NCBI RefSeq assembly: GCF_000321225.1
Contig: NW_004450480.1
Span: 1,693,025 to 1,757,024, forward strand
Reading direction: 5' to 3'
Origin: Odobenus rosmarus divergens
Taxonomy: Eukaryota; Chordata; Mammalia; Carnivora; Odobenidae
DNA length: 64,000 bases
Below, in pieces: positions 46,165-57,079 of this stretch; the first letter of the stretch is position 1, and every line of letters starts with the position of its first letter. A program made the position numbers and the translations under genes. The notes beneath the pieces were generated by a model. That model searched no databases and was not told where the DNA came from. It was given only the letters and a program-made list of their open reading frames with translations.

Positions 46165-47485
46165 TGTACTTAGTATGCTAAAAATTATAAAACTCTTCAT
46201 TTCTCAGTATTGTGCTAGTATTAAGGTATAGTGTTCAACTAAGAAAGTAGAGAAAAATCCGAGGCACTTTGTGTATTTAATAAAGCGTGTATGAGGGAAA
46301 ACCCGTACTATGAAGGAGGTCATTGGCATAAAGGGAGAAAAATATTCTTTGTTATTCTTAGTTTATGTTCCTCGATCCCCACTTGTTTCACTCCTAACCC
46401 CCTCAACTTCAGGTTTACCTCTAATAAAGAGATAATCAACACCAAACACTGTTTTTAGAATCTGACAATAGTTTTGATCTTCATTAACTATCACACATTA
46501 TGAATTTTACCTTTTTCTGATGTTAATCAATATTTTATTCTAAACAATCTTTTAGTAATCTCTGATTAAAAAAACAAGTCTTTCAAAAAAAGAGTCAGAT
46601 GATGGAATTTGAACTACAAGAACACAAAAGCATATCTGAGTTATTTGGGTACAAATTTATTTGAATTCAGAAAATGAAATAACATCCACATTGTACTGTG
46701 CAATTTCTGTAAATTACATAACAAACAAAAGATTTTCTCATTTCACTTCTGTTAGATCCACCCATTGAAACTCTAATAAGGGTGATAATAAAGCTAAAAT
46801 TTAGTTAAGAAAGTTTAAGACAAAATCATTTTGAAAATTTCATTAATATAGTATGTATTTTTTCCTTCTGGCATCTATATAAACAATAATTAAAATTTTA
46901 AAATCCCAATATTTTTTATATATTCCAAGATTAGACATCAAAGCAAGCAATTATAATTTTTTTGTAATTTTTAATAAAACTAATAAAATTCATGTTTTAC
47001 TTAAAACAGAATTCACACACCCATTTGTAATGGAGATGCAAAAAGTTTTTAGGGATTGGAAAAGATGTATCATTACATAAAAAAGCAAGCTAAAAATTAT
47101 GTATACAACATGTACTAAAAATGAACTGTTTAAATAAATCTCAGCATATAAAAAAAGGGAGAATAGACTGAGAAAGAGAGAAAGATAAATTATATGAGAG
47201 AGAGAGAAGTAAAGAAATTTATACTAATGCATTAGCAATGTTTATCTGTGGGTTTGGGAATTACAGGTGTATTTTGTGTTGTTCTTTTGCTTTTCTCTAT
47301 TTTACAAATTTTCTGGCACAAATTGGTTTCTCTTTTAATCAGATTAAATGTTTGAAAAAATGGGCCCTTTCTTTGCCTTTCCATGGAGAAATAGGACCAC
47401 CGTGGTTTTATTACCCGTAAGAATTTCAATTCTAGAAATACTGTTGCATCCTTCCAGGTAGGCATGCCGAGCACTCGACATGGAG
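46165..47485. other. AT-rich stretch without recognised features
   Basis: Includes a GA-rich patch at 47164-47208. An old L1 could be present in a decayed form. Confidence 0.4.
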
Positions 47486-47489
47486 ATCA

Positions 47490-47770
47490 CATTTTACCTT
47501 CTACCTAATAGCATCTCCGTTTCCAGATTGCTCCCCAAATAAAAACAAGCATTGAACCTCCAATCAGTGATGATAATTTAATTTCCCTCTCAGCTGTAAG
47601 TACCAGAAAACAGTCAGGCAATCAGTGAGAAAAACGTGTTCTCCTGGTTTATTTTTACATTAACTAATTAACATTTTCTTCTCTACCTATAATGGGAGGT
47701 CTAAAAAGTATAGGCTCAGCTGACCTAATTGTGTAGGGCTTCTTAGCAACAGTGCTCTGCATGTTAGGGG
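47490..47770. other. Repeat-free block, candidate conserved non-coding DNA
   Basis: It contains CCAATCAGTGATGATAATTT (47560-47579), a CAATCAG word again near 47619, and TAACTAATTAAC at 47661-47672. Paired CAATCAG words and homeodomain-like cores in short space are suggestive only. Confidence 0.25.
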
Positions 47771-47774
47771 GTTA

Positions 47775-48168
47775 GGTGGAGCAGGATGCAGGAGTGAGAT
47801 CATTAAGTTAAACCTGGAAATGATTCTTAACTCTTATAAGGGTTCTTCATAATACAGAAACTTTAGGACTGAATGGGAAATGGGCAAGAGATTAGTAGGT
47901 ATCTTTCAGTGGAGTGCTGGGCACTGTTGAGCTCACCTTTCTGGTCTGGGATTACTAGACTCTATGGGGGTATGCACCTTTGATGGATTATTGTCTAAGC
48001 TAATTTACTGGGATAGAGGTTAAGTTGCAATGATTTTAGTTCATAATGAAGTAAATGAATTTTATTCAATAGAGATAAATTTCTATTCTGTAGAAAAGAT
48101 GGCCCCCAATATTACATTTTATTGCCCAATGGAATAGTACCTAGCTCTGCCACGTCAACATTTCTAAC

Positions 48169-48200
<32 letters not shown>

Positions 48201-48690
48201 GAAATTTCCTTTGAACTAGTTATGATGTTTTACTGGTTTCCTCATTAATTCATTACTTTTTTGACACAGGTTCTTTTTATATTTGTATAAAAGTCTTGTG
48301 TTTTACTTTTTGAAGAATCCTATCTTAACACCCAAAATATATTATTTGGGGTTTATAACACAGATCAGAGCAAAAGGTGGTCCACAGAACTCTGGTGCTC
48401 TGTGGAGATAATTTAGGAATCTTAAAAATGTTTGATTTGGGTTTTACTTTTAAACACATTTTTACATATTTTTTCAAATGACAACGAAAAACAAATGGAC
48501 TAAAATGGGTTAAGTGTCAAATTTTTTCACATTGGATGTCACAGAGAAACTGTGGCTTCCATTGCATGACTTCATAATATATAAAAATTATGGATTTGAG
48601 CTCATAAAATAAATATCCAAATGTCTAAGAGAACACTGTTTTTATTTGCATATTAGAGTTATGCAGAAGAGGTCATCAAGAATATAAAAG
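47775..48690. other. No recognised feature apart from a TG repeat
   Basis: The only clear structure is the dinucleotide run at 48169-48195. Confidence 0.4.
48169..48195. repeat. (TG)n repeat
   Basis: Thirteen uninterrupted TG units. Confidence 0.93.
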
Positions 48691-48715
48691 ATTCTATTTA
48701 AAAAAAAATCCTAGG

Positions 48716-48903
48716 GCGCCTGGGTGGCTCAGTTGGTTAAGCGACTGCCTTCGGCTCAGGTCATGATCCTGGAGTCCCTGGATCGAGTCCCGCATCGGGC
48801 TCCCTGCTCGGCGGGGAGCCTGCTTCTCCCTCGGACCCTCCCCCCTCTCATGCTCTCTATCTCATTCTCTCTCTCAAATAAATAAATAAAATCTTTAATA
48901 AAG
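48716..48903 (+). mobile_element. SINEC with 16-bp target duplication
   Basis: GCGCCTGGGTGGCTCAGTTGG head, a near-intact A-box, B-box-like GGATCGAGTCCCG, a CT-rich end and AATAAATAAATAAAATC tail. AAAAAAAAATCCTAGG is at 48700-48715 and 48904-48919, perfect. Confidence 0.97.
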
Positions 48904-48957
48904 AAAAAAAAATCCTAGGTTATACCCACCTTTAATCACTGCAGACTGTAACTAGAA

Positions 48958-49178
48958 CAGGCTTTATCAATTTCCACACTATTGACATTTCAATCCGGAC
49001 AATTCCTTGTTAGGGGAGGGGGCTGTCCTCCATATTGAAGGAGGTTTAGTAGAATCCCTGGCCTCTACTCGCCAGATGCAAGTAACACCCCCTCCTCGGG
49101 TGTGACAACTAAAAATGTCTCTTGACATTGCCCTCTGTCCCCCTGATGGACAATATTGCCCCCAGTTGAGAACCCCTG
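48958..49178 (-). mobile_element. MER5A: MER5A (hAT-Charlie non-autonomous element), antisense
   Basis: Antisense MER5A throughout: CAG terminus, 'ccacactattgacattt', 'aggggagggggctgtcctcc', 'agtagaatccctggcctctac', 'gtgtgacaactaaaaatgtctc', 'cccccagttgagaacccctg'. It is essentially full length. The flank AACTAGAA has the CTAG centre preferred by hAT elements, but the other side has decayed. Confidence 0.9.
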
Positions 49179-49185
49179 GACTAAG

Positions 49186-49243
49186 GGAACAAGGAAGAAA
49201 AAGGAGGAGGAGAAGGAAGAAAAGTAGAGGAACAAAGAAGTTT
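49186..49243. repeat. Purine-rich (GA/GGA) tract
   Basis: Nearly all A and G over about 58 bp on the plus strand, directly after MER5A. Confidence 0.8.
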
Positions 49244-49289
49244 GCAGGAGGCCAATTACTATACTAGTAGTTACTAACTAGTGCCCTAG

Positions 49290-49420
49290 ACCATGTGTCA
49301 AGAGATCAGCATTAAAATCACTGTCCTATTTGGAATAAGCATGGAGAATATGGTCACATAATTTTCTTAGTTCTCAGCTTCTTCATTTGTCAAACAAGAA
49401 TGATCTCCAACATTTCCCTT
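49290..49420 (+). mobile_element. Possible MIR-family fragment, sense
   Basis: 'ttttcttagttctcagcttcttcatttgtcaaacaagaatgatctcc' has the MIR/MIR3 'cagtttcttcatctgtaaaatgggaatgat' shape. Weak. Confidence 0.4.
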
Positions 49421-49424
49421 TTAG

Positions 49425-49835
49425 TAGACCCAGCCTCAGGAGCATAAGAGAAATTGAACCAAGACCCTCCCTAGCAGGCCTTCAAATTTTGCTAGTATAC
49501 TCCCTTAAAAGAGCAGGCTAGTGACGGATTTCAAGTTGTCTATTTTTTATGCTAATGGGTGGAAATACCTAAGAACATTAATTGAACAATTGGTATGAAC
49601 TGATAAGAAATAGTTCCTGTTCCTTGAGGCCTATGTGAGGACTCAGTATGAGTAACCTCTAAAATGTAGTTATACATTATTTGAAAGGAAATATTTCTAA
49701 ATCATTCTGTTGGGGTCAGGTCCAACAGAAATAGTTTTGAAATTACTTCTGTGCCATCTGCAGCCAGGGCTCTTTAAACTCAGTGATATTCTCAGGAACC
49801 TGTGTTGGTCTAAATATATAGTTGCTGTTAAAAAC
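49425..49835. other. No recognised feature
   Basis: Spacer before a SINE. No open frame of interest. Confidence 0.4.
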
Positions 49836-49848
49836 AGAATCAATACTG

Positions 49849-50052
49849 GGGTGCCTGGGTGGCTCAGTTCATCAGGCGTCTGCCTTCAGCTCAGGTCATG
49901 GTCCCAGGGTCCTGGGATCGAGCCCCACACCGGGTTCCCTGCTCCACAGGAAGCCTGCTTCTCCCTTTCCCACTCCGCCTGCTTGTGTTCCTTCTCTTGC
50001 TGTGTCTCTCTCTGTCAAATAAATAAATAAAATCTTAAAAAAAAAAAAAAAG
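49849..50052 (+). mobile_element. SINEC with a long A-tail
   Basis: GGGTGCCTGGGTGGCTCAG to AATAAATAAATAAAATC and an A-run of about 16. It carries the CCCACTCCGCCTGCTTGTG 3' type. The short duplication CAATACTG is at 49841-49848 and 50053-50060. Confidence 0.95.
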
Positions 50053-50195
50053 CAATACTGATCTGAAAGAAAGGTTTTGAAATATTGCATCTGGGATATT
50101 TTCATTTGATAACTACTTGCTCAAACTTCATAAGTCACTAATTCAGTAGCATCATGTCGTTCTGTTGAACATGGAACCATGGTGACTAATAGTAA

Positions 50196-50537
50196 GCAAC
50201 TTGGCAAGACTGTTGTCCCATGTCATCAAACAGGCTCTTTCTCAAGGCCAAGTCCTTTGATCCTGACCATTTGCCTGACCATGAAGAAACCAAATGTGAC
50301 AACTTGGAAGAGGTGCCTGTCCCCAAATTCCTTAAATTCAGCAGAGCAGATCTTTGATGGGAAACAATAGTGTATTGTAAACAACCGCTGTGATTCCTGA
50401 AGCAGAGATTTGAAGAGGACACTAAATGATTTTGAGAAAGTGTCCCACCTTGAGGAGTTCTCCCCTGTGAAATATTTCAAAATATACTAGGATGCTTGGG
50501 TTGAGGATTCTGAGACTGCTCAACTTTTGACACTTAA
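50196..50537 (+). pseudogene. Possible decayed coding frame interrupted only by TGA
   Basis: In the frame of 50208 the sequence is open from 50196 to 50354. It then continues to a TAA at 50535-50537, crossing seven in-frame stops that are all TGA (the first at 50355-50357). The total is about 113 codons. The first open part has a protein-like mix of residues, including Leu-Pro, Glu-Glu, Asp-His and Lys-Phe pairs. TGA-only interruption is what CGA-to-TGA or TGG-to-TGA decay of a once-coding frame would give. A frame shift would be needed to join the ATG at 50179. I do not recognise the protein. It may be a processed pseudogene remnant or chance. A polypyrimidine tract follows at 50563-50615. 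Confidence 0.3.
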
Positions 50538-50539
50538 GT

Positions 50540-51285
50540 GAAAAGGCCGGGATTTTGCTTTTTGTTTCCCTCCCCCTCTTCCCCTCTCCCCTCTCTCCTG
50601 CTGCTTCTCCTTAAGTGTGGCAAAGGGTGTGGTCTACATTTCTTTTCCCCTAATATATATATAATATAATATATATATATTTTTTAAAACCGTCAGAATA
50701 ACTTCCATGTCAGTAGACAGAGCTTTTAGCCATTCACAGACTGAAGGTCTCACAGGATAGTAGAATTATTTATATGCCCTGAACAGCACAAATCTATTGC
50801 CTTGGATTCTTAGCATCTTTGAGAACTTAATAGCAGAAAGCATAAATGTGAAAATAGGAAGAAAGTTGAACCTATTTAACTAGCTGGATCATCCAGAAGA
50901 ACACACATGATCAGTTGAGCAACTGATCTGACCACCAGATCACCATTCAAAATTTGCCATATAGGTTATAGTCAGATTGTCCAAAGTAATTGTGAAATAA
51001 AATTTTTACTTTTGCTTAAAAGTGTATATATGATAAAGATCTTAATAATTTGTGGAAGTTAAACTTCTTCAGAAATTTACTGCAATGACCACTCAGTCCG
51101 TATGAGATTTAAGACAAAAATAAAACATGTGACTCAGGTTGTTAATTGTATAATGTGATCAGATTGAAGACAGGAAAAGCCTTCTAACATGAATTTCTAA
51201 GATGGAATAGCACATTTTTAAATCTGTGGTAGCAGAAAGTTGAATTTTTTATGCTCAGGTTTGATCTTCCATTCATTCATTTGTT
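50540..51285. other. Polypyrimidine tract and AT repeats, otherwise nothing recognised
   Basis: C/T-rich run at 50563-50615 and an AT-rich simple repeat at 50653-50681. The remainder is unassigned. Confidence 0.5.
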
Positions 51286-51300
51286 CAAATGGTATTTGTT

Positions 51301-51504
51301 GGGACGCCTGGTTGACTCAGGCAGTTAAGCGTCTGTCTTCTGCTCAGGTCATGATCCCAGGGTCCAGGGATCCAGTTCCACATCAGGCTCCCTGCTCAGC
51401 GGGGAGCCTGCTTCTCCCTCTGCCTGCCACTCCCCCTGCTTGTATGCTCTCTCTCTCTCTCTCTCACAAATAAATAAATAAAATCTTTCAACACAAACAA
51501 AAAA
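51301..51504 (+). mobile_element. SINEC with 15-bp diverged duplication
   Basis: GGGACGCCTGGTTGACTCAGG head and an A-rich tail. CAAATGGTATTTGTT at 51286-51300 matches CAAATGCTATTCGTT at 51505-51519 in 13 of 15 positions. It carries the CTGCCTGCCACTCCCCCTGC 3' type with a long CT run, a different subfamily from most others here. Confidence 0.95.
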
Positions 51505-51671
51505 CAAATGCTATTCGTTAGTTGTGTCTACTACTTGGTATTTGTAAAGTTTTGAGGTTTACAATGGTACTTAGTCCATATTTTCTCACTTAGGCAAAAA
51601 TGCTGAACAAAATGTTTTGATGATACAAGTGTAGTAACATCCAGAAATTAACTCTCATAAAAATGCCCTAA

Positions 51672-51780
51672 CGTACTGAATGGAGCACTGGGTATTATAC
51701 GCAAACAATGAATCATGGAACACTACATCAAAAACTAATGGTGTAATGTATGGTGATTAGCATAACATAATAAAATTTAA
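51672..51780 (+). mobile_element. Very short carnivore L1 3' end, sense
   Basis: 'tggagcactgggtattatacgc', 'atggaacactacatcaaaaac', and 'tggtgattagcataacataataaaatt' are the last 100 bp of the carnivore L1. The target duplication is AAAATGCCCTAA (51660-51671) versus AAAATACCCTAA (51781-51792), 11 of 12. Such an extreme 5' truncation still kept a good duplication. Confidence 0.9.
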
Positions 51781-51934
51781 AAAATACCCTAATGATCTCT
51801 ATTATTCACACAAATTATAAAGTCCTGGTTGAGGAAGTGTTTGTGGGATGTCTTTATTTCAGTGTTAATTTCAAGGACATCTTTATCAATCAACATAGAC
51901 TTCCATTTTTTATTTGCAAGGTTGAGAGATATAA

Positions 51935-52885
51935 TATCAGTATTTAAAAAAATTGTATTTCTAAATGCTGGCAATGAACAATCAGAAAATAAAATTTTAA
52001 AAATATCATACCATTTACAATAGTATGAAAATATATGAAATACTGGGGATAAATCTGAGCAAATATGTGAGAAATCATCACCTTGAAAGCTATAAAATAT
52101 TGCTGAGAGAAATTAACAAAAACTTTAAAGAATAGAGATAAATACTTTGTTCATAAGTCAGAAGCTTCAATATTGTCAAGATCAGTTCTCCCCAGATTGA
52201 TCTATAGATTGGATGCAGTCCATTCGAAATGTCAGCAGGCTTGTGTAGAAATTGACAGCTGAGGGGCGCCTGGGTGGCTCAGTCGGTTAAGCATCGGCCT
52301 TTGGCTCAGGTCATGATATCAGGGTCCTGGGATTGAGCCCTGCATTGGGCTCCCTGCTCCGTGGGAAGCCTGCATCTCCCTCTCCCACTCCCCCTACTTG
52401 TGTTCCCTCTCTCGCTGTGTCTCTCTCTGTCAAAGAAAGAGCTCCGTGGGAAGCCTGCTTCTCCCTCTCCCACTCCCCCTGCTTGTGTTCCTTCTCTCGC
52501 TGTGTCTCTCTCTGTCAAAGAAAGAGGGGGGTGGAGGGAGGGAGAGAAGGAGGAAGAAAGAAAGAAAGAAAGAAATTGACAGCTGATTATAAACTTCATA
52601 TAGAAATGCAAAGGATGTAGAATAGCCAAAAGATTTTGAAGAAGGAAAACTGGGGGAATAAAATGATCTGATTTTAAGAATCAGTAATCAAAATAGTATC
52701 AAAGTGGCTTCAAGGCAGATAAATCAATGGAAAAGAATGAAGGATAGAAATCAACCCACATGTAGGAAGACCACTGGATTTGACAAATGTACAAAGCAAT
52801 GCCATGAAGAGCTTTTGATAAATGGCACTGGAACCATTGGATATTTATGTGCAAAAAAAACAAACTTGAAATTTAATGGATTTTT
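51935..52885 (+). mobile_element. Old L1 (ORF2 reverse transcriptase to C-terminal part), sense, split by a SINE
   Basis: 'tctaaatgctggcaatgaac', 'taccatttacaatagtatg', 'aaagctataaaatattgctgag', 'ttcaatattgtcaagatcag', 'gattgatctatagattggatgcagtcc' and then, after the SINE, 'atagaaatgcaaaggatgtagaatagcc' follow L1 ORF2. Disrupted in all frames. Confidence 0.85.
52263..52571 (+). mobile_element. SINEC carrying an internal 85-bp tandem duplication
   Basis: The head is GGCGCCTGGGTGGCTCAGTCGG. The 3' part is present twice: 52356-52440 and 52441-52525 have a period of exactly 85 bp, each running from GCTCCGTGGG to GTCAAAGAAAGA, with three or so substitutions. The tail is GA-rich and ends in (GAAA)n. 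The perfect target duplication GAAATTGACAGCTGA is at 52248-52262 and 52572-52586. It lies inside an old L1. Confidence 0.97.
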
Positions 52886-52984
52886 GCCAGTGGTGATATT
52901 ATAGTTTTAAAATGTGATAGGTCACCAGTGTAGAATTTTGTGAAGACTTTATATAAGTCCCCCTTTTATCTTAGGATGATGATT

Positions 52985-53325
52985 CATTAATTCATTCAAC
53001 AAATATTCATTGAGTAATTAGACAATGCCACAGACTGATGCTACAGTGATGAACAAGGTAAGCGTGCTCCCTGCTCTTACTGACCTTTCAAAAGAGTAAA
53101 TAATGGAGATACAATAAATAAATTCTCCCAATGCTAGTTCTGTAACTAAAATCGCAGTAAGTTGAATTGAAAAATACAGGTTGTTAAGAGAGCATTGTGA
53201 CCTGATATCAACATAGAAGAAAAAGTGCAGAAGGAGGGGGGTGTGTTGGAAAAGGTTTCTTAGAAAAAAAGCACATTGAGTTTGAGACCTGAATGGAAGT
53301 AGCCAGGCAGAGTATGCAGAAGACC
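52985..53325 (-). mobile_element. L2 3' end, antisense
   Basis: 'ttaattcattcaacaaatattcattgag', 'gatgctacagtgatgaacaagg', 'gtgctccctgctcttac', then 'gcacattgagtttgagacctgaatgg' and 'gccaggcagagtatgcag' follow antisense L2. Confidence 0.8.
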
Positions 53326-53329
53326 ATAA

Positions 53330-54320
53330 CTAGAGTCCTTGAATTGACACAATCAAAGGAGCAACACAAGTCTTAAACTGTAATTTTCTAATTTTGAATT
53401 CAGGAGAATAAAAGCCATTATTTTTATTGTTCATAGCAGCACCAATGGCTATCCACTAGGCACAAACTCAGACAAGGTTAGGTTTTAAAAATCTCCTTCG
53501 TCTCATCATCATCAGGAATTTGGTTGACATCAACTATTAAATAGGGTTTTGCATTTGTGCCTATCACAGTATAGTTAAAATTTCTACTCATTCTTATTTT
53601 ATCTTTACATTTTGGTTTTGAGACAATTCCACCAGGATTCTCAACAAAGAGGGTACCTCATTTAATTCGTTACTTGGGCTCCCGTTCAATTTTTTTTTCA
53701 CTTGAGAATATATTTCAGCTCTTCAGTGTTTGGATATGGATGGATGATTACTGAATTTTTCTTTAAGCTCCTGGTTTCTTAGAGAATAGCTTGGACAGTC
53801 TATCGAGTTCTTTGTTGAAAAGAATAGAAACTCCCTCAAAAAAGCTCAAATGAGAAGAACAAAAAAGTACAAAATTATATGAAGTCCTCAGAAAAGCTCA
53901 AAATGTTTTAAATTTTTGAAGTGTCCCTTTCCAGTGAAATAAAATTGTCACTGAACTGTTAATTCTTGTGAGTTTTAAATTTCAAATGTTAAGGTAATGG
54001 AATTGATCAGAAATATGGCATTACTCACTACAAAAGTTCATCAGTTTTAGTTTGGGGTAAAATAAAATCCGTAAGATACCTATCATGTACAATGTACGCT
54101 TGTCTCTTATACTTTGGAGCATTACAAGATTCTCTTGGGATATTCAGTTTTGCTTGTTTTAATATAGAATGAAATTCTCTGAGGATAAGAATCCTTGAGA
54201 GTAATAGGAATATAATAAAATATTTCAATCTGTCTCCAAAATGATTAGTTTGGGAACAGGGTCTGCCCAAATTCTATAGTGGGAAACATTTTAATTCATG
54301 TGAATATATTTTATTGTGCT
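53330..54320. other. No recognised feature
   Basis: About 1 kb, AT-rich. Nothing coding. Confidence 0.4.
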
Positions 54321-54324
54321 GGCA

Positions 54325-56925
54325 TCTGGGCATTTTTATTTAGCTATCATTAACATACTATAAAATACATAGGTCTTGAATGTTCAGTTCAATGAGTTCT
54401 GGCATTTGTATACATCCATATAATAATCACCCCAAATGAGATAAAGAAGTTTCCTAGAAATTTCCTCCATGCTCTTTTCCAGGCAATTTTCCTTGCAATG
54501 ATTATCTAATTTTTATCACAATGGGTTAGTTTTACTTGTATTTGGATTTCGTATAAATGGATCTGGATCACATAATATGTGTTCTTTAGGTTCTGGCATC
54601 TTTTGCTTAACAGAATGTTTTTGATACTTTTGCATATTTCTGCATGTATAAGTAGTTCATTCATCCCATATCCCTGCATGGTTAGACACTGTATAGATAT
54701 ACCACAATGTATTCCAGTTTTCACTATTAAGAATAATGCTGCTAGAAAGATTGAGATAGAAATCTTTGTGGGAACACATGAATTGCTATGTTTTGCACGA
54801 ATGCCAAAGGGTAGAATTACTTGGTCATGGTGGTCATGAGGCAAGAATGTTTATAAGAAATAGTGAGAGAGTTTGTCAGTGAAGTTGTATCATTTTACAT
54901 TCCTATCAGCAGTATTTGAGGGTTTCCGTTTCTCCATATTCTTGACAATTGGTTTTGTCAGTCTTTTTCAATCTCTCAAGTGGGTTAGAAGTGTTAACTC
55001 ATTGTGGATTTTTTCTCAAATGACAATTGGCCCTAATATATTTCCTTTTATGAGGTATGTGTTAAAAGTTTTATGCTCATGCTTTTTTATGTTATTCTTT
55101 TATTACTGCTCTTTAGGAGTTCTTTATATACCTACATACAATTCCTTTGTCAAATATATGTACTGTGGAAAAAATATACATATGCCTGTATATGTGTCTT
55201 CCAAAGCAATTGTTTTATTTTGCATTCCCTCCAGCCACGAGAGTTCCTCTTGCTCTCCATCCTTGCCAGCATTTGGTGTTTTCAGTGTTTTGCATTTCCA
55301 CCATTTTAACAAGTATGTAATCGTATCTTGTTATTTTAGTTTGCAATTCCCTGATGACATAAGATGTAGAGCAACTTTTTGTATGTTTATTGGCCATCTG
55401 TATTTGCATCTTTGATGAGGTGTCTGTTCAGATCATTTGTCCATTTTTTAATACAATTGTTCTTATTGTTGAGTTTTAAGAGTTCTTTGATTATTTTGGA
55501 TACTAGTCCTTTATTAGATATGTGTTATGCAAAGATTCACTCCATTTCCATGCCTTGTTTTTTCATTCTCTTAACTGTGTCTTTTGGCAGATAAGTTTTT
55601 AATTTTAATGACGTCCAACCTACTAATTTTAGCTTTCATGGATCATGCTTTTGGTTTTGTATCTAAAAAGTTATTACCAACTCCAAGTTCCCCTAGATCT
55701 TCTGTGTGATCTTCTGGGAATTTTATAGTTTTGCATTGAGTCTGTGATCCATTTGGGGTTAATTGTGAAAGGTGTAAGGTCTGTATCTACGTCTTTTCTT
55801 TTCTTTTCTTTTTTCTGCAAGCGGATATCCAATTTCTCCAGCACCATTTGTTGAAAAGACTATCATTTTTCCATTGAATTGCTTTGGCTCATTTGTCAAA
55901 TATAGTTGACTAGGTTTGTGGGGGGGGGGTCTAGTCCTATATTCTCTATTCTGTTCTATTGACCTGTTCATCTATTTAACCAATACCACACTGTCTTGAC
56001 TCCTATAGCTTGACAGTGAGTCTTGAAGTCAGGTAGTATCAGTCTTCCAAGTTTGTTTTTTCTCTTTCAATATTGTGTTGGCTAGTCTGGGTCTTTTCCT
56101 TTTCTCTATAAACCTTAGAATCATTTTGTAGATATCCACAAAATAATTTCCTGGGATTTTGATTGAGATTGCCCTGAATCTATAGATCAAGTAGGGAAGG
56201 ACAGGTATCTTAAACAATATTGAGTCTTCTTATCTGTGACATAGAATATTCTGCATTTACTTAGCTCTTTGGTATCTTTCATCGAAGCTTTGCAGTTTTT
56301 CTCATGTAGATCTTACACATATTTTGTCAGATTTATACCTAAGTATTTCCTTTTTCAGTGCTAATATAAATGGTATTACATTTTTTATTTCAAATTCCAA
56401 CTGTTCATAGCTGTTCATATAAGAAAGCAATTGATTTTTGAACATTAGCATTATATCCTGCAACTTTGCTATAATAGCATATTATTTCCAGAAATTTTGG
56501 GGGTGGGGGCTTGAGATTTTCTACATAGACACTTCTAGCATCTGTGAACAGACGGTTTTATTTTTTCCTTCCAAGTATGTATACTTTTAATCTCATTACT
56601 GCATTAGTTGGAATTTCTAGTATGATGTTGAATAGGAGTGGGGAGAGGAGATATCATTGTTCCTCATTTTACAGAAAAGTATGTCATTTTTCATGACAAA
56701 GTATAATGTGAACTGTAGGTATTTTGCATAGGTGTTACTTTATCAAGTTGAGGCAGTTGCCCCCTCTTCTTAGTTTACTGAAAGTTTTTATCATAAGCAA
56801 GTATTGGATTTTGTCAAATGTTTTTCTGCATCTGCTGATATGATTTTTCTCCTTTAGCCTGTTGATGTGATAGTTTGTGCATTAATACATTTTCAATTAA
56901 GCTATCTTTTCATGAGCAGAAATTT
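54325..56925 (-). mobile_element. Old L1, 2.6 kb (3'UTR and 3' two thirds of ORF2), antisense
   Basis: It begins at the L1 3' end ('cattaacatactataaaatac', 'ttcagttcaatgagttctgg') and runs in antisense order through 'aagaataatgctgctag', 'gggtagaattacttgg', 'ggccatctgtatttgcatc', 'tactagtcctttattag', 'ccatttgttgaaaagac', 'ccacactgtcttgac', and 'gatgttgaataggagtgg', ending beyond the reverse transcriptase palm. The position of the F-A-D-D active site (56537-56548) now reads F-T-D-A. Two long apparent frames on the plus strand (54873-55415) are only antisense shadows. Confidence 0.9.
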
Positions 56926-56951
56926 TATTTTTTATAAAGTCCTATTGATCT

Positions 56952-57008
56952 CTCTTTTTTTTTTTTTTTCTTTTATGGTTTTGGCTTTTTATGTCCTTTC
57001 TGGGCTTT

Positions 57009-57060
<52 letters not shown>

Positions 57061-57062
57061 AT
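56952..57062. repeat. T-rich run and (TTTC)n microsatellite
   Basis: T-run at about 56957-56972, then about 13 TTTC units at 57007-57060. The word TTTCTGGGCTT flanks the array on both sides (56997-57007 and 57063-57075, the second preceded by TTTT), so the array may have grown inside it. Confidence 0.92.
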
Positions 57063-57079
57063 TTTTCTGGGCTTCTTTT

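Noticed and set aside
52333..52629. Overlapping repeated-looking frames on both strands
   Set aside because: They come from the duplicated SINE 3' half, so the repeated peptide is a by-product of the 85-bp duplication.
54873..55415. A 180-codon open frame, the longest in the window
   Set aside because: It is the antisense shadow of an old L1 ORF2. The repeat alignment explains it fully.
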